Source: Actinomycetes bacterium (GTDB lineage: Bacteria > Actinomycetota > Acidimicrobiia > Acidimicrobiales > Acidimicrobiaceae). From it: a stretch of 5,449 nt of DNA. Below are positions 1 through 5,435 of this stretch, piece by piece (the stretch's first letter is position 1; each line of letters begins with the position of its first letter). The notes below the pieces were generated by a model. It worked only from the letters and a program-made list of their open reading frames with translations, was not told where the DNA came from and ran no database searches. The stretch lies in contig JAKAPB010000165.1 of the NCBI GenBank assembly GCA_021823045.1, positions 1 through 5,449 on the forward strand. Direction: 5' to 3'. The translations under genes were made by a program, and so were the position numbers.

Positions 1-1
1 A

Positions 2-127
2 GTCTCCGGACGCGGCGTATCCACAGATGTGGTAGAAGCCTCGGCTCGAGCATATCTATCTGCAATTAATCGGCTCGCAAGGGCAAAAGAACGTTCGACC
101 TCCTCCGCATCAGAAATTACTCCATAA
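2..127 (+). CDS. leuA: 2-isopropylmalate synthase, C-terminal end (partial, 5' truncated by window)
   Basis: The plus-strand frame from position 2 is open for 41 codons and ends at TAA 125-127. Its translation contains GRGVSTDVVEASARAYL, followed by SAINR and a charged, Ser-rich tail. This glycine, STD(V/I)-EAS-(A/V)-AY-(L/V)-A-(L/I/V)-NR pattern is the C-terminal end of the regulatory (LeuA dimer, leucine-binding) domain of 2-isopropylmalate synthase. That enzyme condenses acetyl-CoA with 2-ketoisovalerate in the first committed step of leucine synthesis and is usually feedback-inhibited by leucine at this domain. The catalytic domain lies outside the window, so activity cannot be judged. 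A related enzyme of the same superfamily (citramalate or homocitrate synthase) is possible but fits less well. The gene runs towards the BCAA transport operon and is followed 17 nt later by a strong hairpin. Confidence 0.85.
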   Translation, partial: VSGRGVSTDVVEASARAYLSAINRLARAKERSTSSASEITP

Positions 128-144
128 CCTCCACAATCAGATTA

Positions 145-182
145 TGTAGGCCTCTCCGCCTTATTTGGCTGAGAGGCCTACA
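145..182 (+). terminator. Strong hairpin after leuA, probable transcription terminator
   Basis: Arms TGTAGGCCTCTC (145-156) and GAGAGGCCTACA (171-182) are perfect 12-bp inverted repeats. Inside them, GCC (158-160) and GGC (167-169) can extend the stem after one C/T mismatch, leaving a TTATTT loop. It begins 17 nt after the leuA stop, the expected place for a terminator. Neither strand shows a real U-tract afterwards, so it would be a tail-less terminator or a 3'-end stabilising hairpin. A small mobile inverted repeat is the alternative. Confidence 0.6.
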
Positions 183-273
183 CGATGGCAAAGAGTTCTG
201 GAGCTACAAATTCGACATTCCAGAGCAGTTAGTCCTAGTCCACGGAAAGACCTTGTCGTGAGAGGAATTCGCG

Positions 274-411
274 ATGACATCCCACGACATGGCTAGCGGT
301 ACAAGCCGAACGGTACTCGAAATCGCAACATCGCCGCAGCGAGGCCGATTGTGCCATTTGATATCGTCTAATTATCGAAATGTCTGCGCGTTGACCGAAA
401 TGGCAGAATAG
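274..411 (+). CDS. Possible small ORF, 45 aa, unknown
   Basis: An ATG at 274 follows AGAGGA (261-266) with a 7-nt spacer, one of the better ribosome binding sites in the gene-poor stretch. The frame runs 45 codons to TAG 409-411. The product is mixed in composition, with no transmembrane segment, signal peptide or motif I recognise. The site and start sit in the loop of a 7-bp inverted repeat, TGTCGTG (254-260) and CACGACA (283-289). The ORF could easily be a chance one. Confidence 0.15.
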   Translation: MTSHDMASGTSRTVLEIATSPQRGRLCHLISSNYRNVCALTEMAE

Positions 412-587
412 CCCCAGTCATCGTGGAACACTAAATCTATGCGGCTTGGCGTCATAGATCTGTAGCGGCCATCGAGGCGAGAGGTTCCAATTCGCTCTAA
501 CTGGGTCGAACATTTGAACTTGCTAGCCGTGGCATCAGTATCTATCGCAGCGATGCCAATGTCACAAGAGAAACAATACTTTTTCAT
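372..587 (-). CDS. Possible 71-aa hypothetical protein or gene remnant with CxxC
   Basis: This minus-strand frame starts at ATG 587 and encodes 71 residues, with a CFSC pair at residues 5-8 and a further Cys at about 26. I do not recognise the family. Codon third positions are about half G/C, like the window in general. No convincing Shine-Dalgarno precedes the ATG. The same frame stays open upstream to about 737 without ATG, GTG or TTG; that part contains CCFSCSTC, giving a second CxxC. It also stays open past the TAA down to about 207. This could be a decayed zinc-ribbon-type gene, but overlapping plus-strand frames are open too, so chance is a real alternative. Confidence 0.25.
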   Translation of the reverse strand: MKKYCFSCDIGIAAIDTDATASKFKCSTQLERIGTSRLDGRYRSMTPSRIDLVFHDDWGYSAISVNAQTFR

Positions 588-708
588 CGAGTCGCCCTGG
601 CAAGGAGGACGTGGTAATGGTTGTCCCGCTGTACAAGTCGAGCAACTGAAACAACAGCGTCCAAAAAACTGCGGGCGGGCTCCCTCATTCGAACTCCTAC
701 CAACCGAC

Positions 709-732
709 CAAAGGCGAAGATTCGCCTCTTTG
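709..732. terminator. Terminator-like hairpin in the gene-poor stretch
   Basis: GGCGAA (713-718) and TTCGCC (721-726) form an inverted repeat around a 2-nt centre, so the real loop is probably AAGATT. Outside it, CAAA (709-712) can pair with TTTG (729-732) across a 2-nt bulge. An A-run, GC stem and T-run is the shape of a bidirectional intrinsic terminator. No gene I can support ends here, so its role is unknown. Confidence 0.25.
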
Positions 733-1083
733 ATGAGTCACTAGATGTGCCTACGGCCACTCCCGGGGACTTCCGCGTTTGACATCAACTCGAGGCGGTC
801 GTCGAATGCCTATTCATTGGAAGTGGCTGACGTCTGCGGCTTGGCGGCGGTGCTCCCTCTATTCTGCCGTGCCAGAAAGCTCTGAAAGCTGGTTTGAGAT
901 AAAAGTGGGGCGGGCGGAGGGGCGCCGCTTCGTCACTTGCACATGAGTTTCGTCGCCTTTTCTCACATACTTCCACCAAGAACGAACCAGCACTTCATCA
1001 CTTTGGTCAGCGACCTCCGACTTGCAATCATCAAGCGGTCAAGCGAACAAGCAGTGCGTGCCTAATCAGCGCAGCCCTTGGGC

Positions 1084-1099
1084 ACCCAGCTGTCTGGGT
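1084..1099. repeat. Inverted repeat, 6-bp stem
   Basis: ACCCAG and CTGGGT flank a CTGT loop. It is the first of two adjacent, similar hairpins. GTGCC (1058-1062) and GGCAC (1081-1085), plus GCCCTTGGGC (1074-1083), lie immediately to the left and overlap its left arm by two bases. Confidence 0.5.
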
Positions 1100-1102
1100 C
1101 TA

Positions 1103-1115
1103 ACCCCTGTGGGGT
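1103..1115. repeat. Inverted repeat, 5-bp stem, with alternative partner
   Basis: ACCCC and GGGGT flank a TGT loop, 3 nt after the previous hairpin. The GGGG at 1111-1114 could instead pair with CCCC at 1122-1125 (TGGGG/CCCCA around an 8-nt loop), so two exclusive folds are possible in a transcript of either strand. Confidence 0.5.
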
Positions 1116-1189
1116 CTGGACTCCCCATTGCTAAACCTAAGTTCCCCTCTAAGGTGTCCTGCCCCAGGTGAGCGCATTTTCTAAAAGCC

Positions 1190-1199
1190 GCCTATAGGC
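1190..1199. repeat. Perfect 10-bp palindrome GCCTATAGGC
   Basis: GCCTATAGGC is a perfect palindrome lying between AAAA-GCC and AAGG-TTT sequence. It could be a protein-binding dyad or part of a weak hairpin. No neighbouring promoter or gene start makes the role clear. Confidence 0.35.
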
Positions 1200-1306
1200 A
1201 AGGTTTCTGGAATAAAATCGGGTAAAACACCTCAAGGGTGGGCTTCGAAGATAACTCCGGACAAATGCCAGGGCTCTGGCCCATACACCAGTTTTCAGCA
1301 GTTAAA

Positions 1307-1335
1307 TGCCAAAAGCCCACGAGGGGCTTTTGGCA
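1307..1335 (-). terminator. Probable terminator of the liv operon, possibly bidirectional
   Basis: Perfect 12-bp arms TGCCAAAAGCCC (1307-1318) and GGGCTTTTGGCA (1324-1335) surround a 5-nt loop. Read on the minus strand, the core AAAAGCCC-CTCGT-GGGCTTTT is a classic intrinsic-terminator shape and is followed by TTTAA. It lies 83 nt past the stop of the binding-protein gene, the last gene of the operon. The A/T arms are symmetrical, so it may also stop plus-strand transcription. Confidence 0.7.
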
Positions 1336-1362
1336 CGGTATCCAGGGGAAAGTTTCATATGG

Positions 1363-1396
1363 TTGGTTGGGCTAGTCCTCCAACCGGCCCAACCAA
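1363..1396 (-). repeat. Second inverted repeat after the liv operon, 10-bp stem
   Basis: TTGGTTGGGC (1363-1372) and GCCCAACCAA (1387-1396) are perfect 10-bp arms around a 14-nt loop, 22 nt past the binding-protein stop. Neither strand shows a T-run, so it may stabilise the mRNA 3' end rather than terminate. GGTTGG (1365-1370) can pair instead with CCAACC (1380-1385), giving a competing smaller hairpin. Confidence 0.55.
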
Positions 1397-1418
1397 ATGA
1401 TTACATTACGTATGTCAA

Positions 1419-2687
1419 CTAGTAGGTAGACGCTACCTGAGAAGCGGTTACCGTGTCGATTGTGTGCATATTGCCGCTCGTATCGAACTGGACGACCGTG
1501 AAATCAGAGAAGACGTTGTGATACTTGTTGAAGTTTTCGTTTCCGGATGCTCCCTGATAGTTGATCGACTTTCCAGCGTTTAGCTCCTTTACTCCCTGTG
1601 CATATGTATACACAGCAACTCCGGGACCGTTAGCAACCTTCTTGATAAATGGTCGCCACACAACTGGATTTGTCGAATGTGCAGCCGTCATTGCCAGTGC
1701 CGAAATAACTACTCCGTCATACATCGCTGGTGAGGCCGGCAATGGCTTGTTGGTGTGCCAAACGGCCTCGTATGCCTTCAAAAATGCGGCCTGCGATTGC
1801 GGATATGCCGCCGGAGCACCCATACCTACCATATATTTGGAGGCATCCGCGAGGCCGAAGGCTTGAGCGAGCTGTAAGGAAGCTCCCGTATCTCCAGTGA
1901 TGAACTTGACATTCATATGTCCCAACTGGCGGACATTAGCAAACTCGGTCGCCGCCGTCTGCGGGTCGGCATGGAAGAATACGCACTGAGGGTTCTGAGC
2001 AAAAGCCTTTGTTACCTCGGTCAAGTACGATGACTGCCCCGCCGTTATCTGCTCATTGGCGAGGATAGTTCCACCCAGAGCCTTGAATGCCCTTATTACC
2101 GCCGGCACTTCTGCCTGCGCATTAGCATCCGCCGTATAGAGCAATGAAGCTCTTGTACAGTGGTCCTGCTTCACGGCATAATATGCTTCGGCAGCTAGCA
2201 GCGCCGAGTCTGAAGGGAACACCCTATAGACATACGAGTACTGCATCTTGTCGAGCTGGGTTGTGCCGCCCTCCATCATGTCCACGATCTTCGCGTTCTG
2301 GAAGTCATTTATGACACCCATGATCTCCAAAGAAGATGGCCCCATGACGAACGAAGGCTTGTGCAACTGCAAAGTATGCCAAGCGGTAACGGCATCCACG
2401 GGATCGCCCGCAGTATCCTCAAGGACAGGGACCAGCTTGGCACCCATAACTCCGCCAGCGGAATTCACCGCCTGAATTCCAGCTTTAACCCCATGATCGA
2501 ACCACTGCCCGACAAAAGCTTCAGCACCCGACATGGGCAAAAGCTCTCCGACAGTAATAGTCTTTGGCACCGCTGTGGTCGTTGTGCCAGATGATGAAGA
2601 ACTAGAAGATCCCCCACAAGCTGCCAACACCATAGAGAGAGCCCCGACTGCACCTAGCCAACGGCTAAATGGCTTGAATCGCCCCAA
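1419..2687 (-). CDS. Branched-chain amino acid ABC transporter substrate-binding lipoprotein
   Basis: This is an extracellular solute-binding protein of the LivJ/LivK (Peripla_BP_6) family, which hands BCAAs or related amino acids or amides to the LivHM channel. I prefer TTG 2687, which has AGGAGG at 2695-2700 with a 7-nt spacer. It gives 422 residues and a textbook lipoprotein signal: basic GRFKPFSR, a hydrophobic stretch and lipobox LAAC, with the lipidated Cys at 24. A Ser/Thr-rich linker follows (about 27-38). The mature fold opens with TITVGELLPMSG, and AVNSAGGVMGAKL is the usual N-lobe segment. Two further cysteines (about 177 and 235) sit at the start of predicted strands in the second lobe and might form a disulfide. 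ATG 2771 or 2765 would add up to 28 residues and an awkwardly long n-region. The gene is last in the operon, 126 nt after livF. The exact ligand cannot be read from sequence. Confidence 0.93.
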   Translation of the reverse strand: MGRFKPFSRWLGAVGALSMVLAACGGSSSSSSSGTTTTAVPKTITVGELLPMSGAEAFVGQWFDHGVKAGIQAVNSAGGVMGAKLVPVLEDTAGDPVDAVTAWHTLQLHKPSFVMGPSSLEIMGVINDFQNAKIVDMMEGGTTQLDKMQYSYVYRVFPSDSALLAAEAYYAVKQDHCTRASLLYTADANAQAEVPAVIRAFKALGGTILANEQITAGQSSYLTEVTKAFAQNPQCVFFHADPQTAATEFANVRQLGHMNVKFITGDTGASLQLAQAFGLADASKYMVGMGAPAAYPQSQAAFLKAYEAVWHTNKPLPASPAMYDGVVISALAMTAAHSTNPVVWRPFIKKVANGPGVAVYTYAQGVKELNAGKSINYQGASGNENFNKYHNVFSDFTVVQFDTSGNMHTIDTVTASQVASTY

Positions 2688-2694
2688 AATAGGT

Positions 2695-2700
2695 CCTCCT
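2695..2700 (-). promoter_or_regulatory. Shine-Dalgarno AGGAGG that decides the binding-protein start
   Basis: AGGAGG on the minus strand stands 7 nt before TTG 2687. No such site serves ATG 2717, while ATG 2765 has only a G-run (GGGGGGGAG) 6 nt upstream. The site falls inside the longer reading frame, arguing that the region between 2688 and 2771 is mainly untranslated leader. Confidence 0.6.
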
Positions 2701-2813
2701 AATCTTTTTCTACTCATACCATCCCTGGAACTAGACCCTAAAAATGGCGCCTCCAGGCTCGCCATCTTCATCTCCCCCCCTGGCTTTTCAGGCCGAAATG
2801 GACAAAGACAAGC

Positions 2814-3557
2814 TCAGTTTTTCTGGAGCAAGCCTTCCTCTTCATTCGCTGCCTGAACTGCCCCCAGGAAGATCTCCCCGAGCTCAAGCTCGGCTACTGC
2901 GGCGGCTGGACCGTCGACCCTGTTACGGCCGGCGACCAACACATAGACCCAATCTGACGAGCTAATCGCTCTATCAACGTTCTGCTCTACAACCACGACC
3001 GATGTGCCGGACTCGGCGATCCTTTTGACTTGTTGCCAAACGACGTCAACATAGATAGGTGAGAGGCCTGCCGTCGGTTCGTCCAGGAGTATCACTTTGG
3101 GTTCGGCCATCAACGCTCTCGCCATTCCCAACATGTTCCTCTGTCCACCCGAAAGGTCTCCACCCTTCTTATTCCGAGCGACCTGAAGGTCCGGAAAGAT
3201 TTCGAGAACATCCGAGATTCTCCGCTTCAAATCCGCCTTCTTCATCATTCCGCCAAGCTCGAGATTCTCCTCGACCGACATAGTCGCGAAGACATTTTGG
3301 ACCTGGGGGACATAGGCAAGACCTGATCTGGCTAGTAAGTATGAAGCCCGTCCCGTGACATCGGTCTCGTCTAGCCGCACATTGCCCGAGTCAATCCTTA
3401 CCATCGAGAAGATGGCCTTCAGAAGCGTCGACTTGCCAGCGCCGTTAGGGCCGACGATCCCCACTACTTGCCCGACCTTCGCTTGTAGATTGACATCCCA
3501 AACGATCGGATTCTTACCATAACCCGCTGTGAGGCGATCAACTACCAACACGCTCAC
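2814..3557 (-). CDS. livF: Branched-chain amino acid ABC transporter ATP-binding protein LivF
   Basis: This is one of the two cytoplasmic ATPases that power LivHM. With the GTG 3557 start it has 247 residues, slightly longer than the usual LivF of about 235. Visible motifs are Walker A GPNGAGKST (36-44), Q-loop YVPQ (Gln 85), ABC signature LSGGQ (135-139) and Walker B VILLDEP (155-161). The switch position carries Gln in VVVEQN (about 192) instead of His, which is normal for LivF and separates it from LivG. GEIFLG near the end is the family C-terminal signature. GTG 3557 is preferred because GGGGTGA lies 5 nt upstream and the start MSVLVVDRLTAGYG matches the family. GTG 3566 is possible (250 residues) but has the G-run touching the codon. 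It overlaps livG by 20 nt, so translation is probably coupled. Confidence 0.95.
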   Translation of the reverse strand: MSVLVVDRLTAGYGKNPIVWDVNLQAKVGQVVGIVGPNGAGKSTLLKAIFSMVRIDSGNVRLDETDVTGRASYLLARSGLAYVPQVQNVFATMSVEENLELGGMMKKADLKRRISDVLEIFPDLQVARNKKGGDLSGGQRNMLGMARALMAEPKVILLDEPTAGLSPIYVDVVWQQVKRIAESGTSVVVVEQNVDRAISSSDWVYVLVAGRNRVDGPAAAVAELELGEIFLGAVQAANEEEGLLQKN

Positions 3558-4356
3558 GAACGTCACCCCCTAAGTACGCTTCCACGACGGCCTGATTCTT
3601 CCTAAGCTCGGCCATCGTTCCAACGGCTAAGGTCGCTCCGAGAGCTACCACTACGACCTTCGAGCAGATCTTCTCGACTATTTCCAAGTTGTGTTCCACG
3701 AGCACAAAGGTCGTCCCGTGTTCTTTGTTCAGCTCGACGATATGTTCGCCGAGTTTCTCAATGAGCGCCGGATTTACTCCAGCCATCGGCTCGTCGAGCA
3801 GTAGGACCTTAGGATCGGCCATTACCGCTCTCGATAGCTCCAGGAGCCGCTTCTGTCCACCCGAAAGGTTACGGGCGTACTCGTTGCGCAACGGATAGAG
3901 ACCAAAAGTCACCAAGGTATGAAGTGCACGCTCTACGAGTTCCTGATCCCTTTTCTTACCAACTGAGGGCCTGAAGCAGACATTTAACAATCTCTCACCC
4001 TGGTTGGCGGACGAGACAATCAGATTCTCCAGGACCGTCATATCTGGGTATTCTCTCGAAATCTGAAATGTCCTAATCAGTCCTCTGGCCCCAATCTGAT
4101 GTGGTTCCAACCCAGCAATCTCGTGTCCGTCTAGTCGGATGTGACCGGAATCCGGCTTGAGGGCCCCAGAGATCAAGTTGACCATCGTCGACTTGCCAGC
4201 GCCGTTAGGGCCGATTAAGCCGGTGATCGTACCTTTCTCCACTGAGAAGCTGACACCATCGACCGCCGCCACGCCACCAAAAGTCTTCTTGAGTGAGTCG
4301 ACTTCTAAAGCCACATTCACCCGAGTCGATGGGTCATTTGAAATCGTCGTCATCAT
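3538..4356 (-). CDS. livG: Branched-chain amino acid ABC transporter ATP-binding protein LivG
   Basis: This is the second ATPase of the transporter, acting as a heterodimer with LivF. At 272 residues it is a little longer than the typical LivG of about 255, with an N-terminal extension of some 15 residues before LEVDSLKKTFGGVAAV. Motifs are Walker A GPNGAGKST (49-57), Q-loop RTFQ (Gln 98), signature LSGGQ (164-168), Walker B VLLLDEP (184-190), D-loop AGVNP (192-196) and the switch His in LVEHN (222). The AYLGG close to the end is typical of LivG. Two ATG codons stand in tandem (4356, 4353). GGAGAG is 2 nt before the first and 5 nt before the second, so the true start may be one codon later. 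The livM stop overlaps the start (ATGATG), a sign of translational coupling. Confidence 0.95.
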   Translation of the reverse strand: MMTTISNDPSTRVNVALEVDSLKKTFGGVAAVDGVSFSVEKGTITGLIGPNGAGKSTMVNLISGALKPDSGHIRLDGHEIAGLEPHQIGARGLIRTFQISREYPDMTVLENLIVSSANQGERLLNVCFRPSVGKKRDQELVERALHTLVTFGLYPLRNEYARNLSGGQKRLLELSRAVMADPKVLLLDEPMAGVNPALIEKLGEHIVELNKEHGTTFVLVEHNLEIVEKICSKVVVVALGATLAVGTMAELRKNQAVVEAYLGGDVRERVGS

Positions 4357-5378
4357 AGCTCTCCAACCTTGGACAGGCCACCTGCGAGGTGCTCCTCTAT
4401 CGCCTTCGAGCTATCGCCTAGCGGTATCTCCAAAAAGGTGTTCTTCTTCTCCGGGAACATTCCCTGTGGCCTGAAGTAAACCGAGAGGATTACCGCTAGG
4501 CCGATAAGGACATAACGGATATCTGGGATCAGATTGGGATGTGCAGGTATTTGGGGAAGATACCTTGTTGCCTCATTGAATACGACCGCAACCAGGAATG
4601 ACCCCACAATCGCACCGAAGTTATTGCCTCGGCCACCGACGAGAAGTGCAGCCCAGACCACAAAGGTTTCACCAGTAGTCCATCCAGCTGGTGAAAGAGC
4701 AGTTATGTATGCGATAGTAAGAACTCCACCGACACCGACGTACATCGAGCCGATGACCATAGCAGTCATTCGCACCTTGAAGGCGTTTTTACCGAATGCT
4801 TCCACGACATCTTGGTCATCACGAACAGCCCGCATGACACGACCTAGCGGAGACTTGTAAATTCGATTAGCAAACAACCAGAGAAGAACAAAAATTACAC
4901 CGGCCATAATGGTGAAGAAGACCGAATAGCTGAGCGGAGTCCAGGTCCTAAAACCGGCAAAGGGCTGAGGAACGTTGAACAGACCCTGCCATCCATCGAA
5001 GATTGATGTCCCGTTACCGATTACACCATAGAGCAATGTCCCTGTTGCCAACGTGACGATCGCCAGATAGTCGCTCCTAAGTCTCTTGAGGGCAATCTGG
5101 CCAATCAAATAGCCGAGGAGCCCCGCCGCCAGGACTCCTCCAAGTGCGGCAATCGGCCAAGGTAGATTGAGCCCGAGAATGTAGTAGATCCCGCTTCCAG
5201 CCGCAGCCTTCGGCATCGCCAGGACTCCTGCTACATAACCACCGATGGCCATGAAGGTGATTACCGTGAAGTTCAAGATACCTGTGTAGCCAAACTGAAT
5301 ATTAAGGCCCAGGGTAAAGATGTTGTAGGTAAAGAAGAAGACCAGTATGGTCGTCACGTAGCCAATTATTATATCCAA
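4353..5378 (-). CDS. livM: Branched-chain amino acid ABC transporter permease LivM
   Basis: This inner-membrane permease pairs with LivH to form the BCAA channel. It has 341 residues and about eight to ten hydrophobic segments. Family landmarks are GLNIQFGYTGILNFTVITF (24-42), RSDYLAIVTLA (101-111), the cytoplasmic coupling loop SPLGRVMRAVRDDQDVVEAFG (176-196) that contacts the ATPases, LVGGRGNNFGAIVGS (246-260) and the C-terminal YFRPQGMFPEKK (301-312). The start is TTG 5378: an in-frame TGA lies two codons upstream, so no longer start exists, and MDIIIGYV resembles known LivM N-termini. GGAAG in GGGGGAAGTGAAAA gives a usable ribosome site. An 18-codon ORF overlaps the start by 10 nt. The tail after residue 312 is an extension of about 30 polar residues of unknown role. 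Confidence 0.95.
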   Translation of the reverse strand: MDIIIGYVTTILVFFFTYNIFTLGLNIQFGYTGILNFTVITFMAIGGYVAGVLAMPKAAAGSGIYYILGLNLPWPIAALGGVLAAGLLGYLIGQIALKRLRSDYLAIVTLATGTLLYGVIGNGTSIFDGWQGLFNVPQPFAGFRTWTPLSYSVFFTIMAGVIFVLLWLFANRIYKSPLGRVMRAVRDDQDVVEAFGKNAFKVRMTAMVIGSMYVGVGGVLTIAYITALSPAGWTTGETFVVWAALLVGGRGNNFGAIVGSFLVAVVFNEATRYLPQIPAHPNLIPDIRYVLIGLAVILSVYFRPQGMFPEKKNTFLEIPLGDSSKAIEEHLAGGLSKVGEL

Positions 5379-5425
5379 TTTTCACTTCCCCCAAAGTATT
5401 CAAAAGTTTCGTACCTGCTATTCAT
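5369..5425 (-). CDS. Possible 18-aa leader or coupling ORF overlapping the livM start
   Basis: AAGGAGG (5431-5437) stands 5 nt before ATG 5425, the best ribosome binding site in the window. The frame encodes MNSRYETFEYFGGSENWI and ends at TAA 5369-5371, ten nucleotides inside livM. Ribosomes finishing here would be placed to restart at TTG 5378, so a translational-coupling role is plausible. It is rich in aromatic residues with a single Ile and no Leu or Val, so it does not look like a classical BCAA attenuation leader. No single indel joins it to livM, because TGA precedes the livM start. It may be spurious. Confidence 0.35.
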   Translation of the reverse strand: MNSRYETFEYFGGSENWI

Positions 5426-5435
5426 GACAGCCTCC

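Larger units (their letters stand above)
183..1306. other. Gene-poor intergenic stretch between leuA and the liv operon
   Basis: I see no gene here that I can support. Open frames exist on both strands, but they overlap one another, mostly lack ribosome binding sites and match no family I recognise. The best of them are listed separately at low confidence. No tRNA, rRNA, tmRNA, RNase P or SRP RNA signature is visible, and no transposase or CRISPR repeat. The right part, from about 1058, is rich in short GC inverted repeats. The stretch may be gene remains, structured non-coding RNA, or plain intergenic DNA. Confidence 0.5.

Noticed and set aside
481..510. GGTTCCAATTC resembling a tRNA T-loop
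   Set aside because: The flanking bases do not form the T-arm, and no anticodon arm or acceptor stem can be built.
615..650. AAGGAGG (602-608) followed by ATG 617 and a 10-codon ORF
   Set aside because: The ribosome site looks good but the ORF is only ten codons with no downstream gene on that strand to regulate. It is most likely chance.
514..744. Plus-strand 76-aa frame with TTG start
   Set aside because: No ribosome site is visible, the product has no recognisable feature, and it overlaps the minus-strand frame on the opposite strand.
745..885. Plus-strand 46-codon ORF starting at ATG 745
   Set aside because: Part of the product looks protein-like, but there is no ribosome site, no known motif, and it is too short to support.
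785..979. Minus-strand 64-aa frame with TTG start
   Set aside because: Low-complexity basic/proline-rich product, no Shine-Dalgarno, no family resemblance.
1224..1240. CACC-CTTGA-GGTG followed by TTTT on the minus strand
   Set aside because: A four-base stem is too weak, and it lies beyond the much better terminator at 1307-1335.
2740..2763. GGCG/CGCC hairpin followed by a T-run on the minus strand in the livF to binding-protein gap
   Set aside because: The stem is only about 4 bp with a large loop, too weak to call a terminator or attenuator.
5366..5400. TATAAT-like sequence at the livM start as a possible promoter
   Set aside because: No acceptable -35 element lies at the right spacing, and the sequence is inside the coding start of livM.
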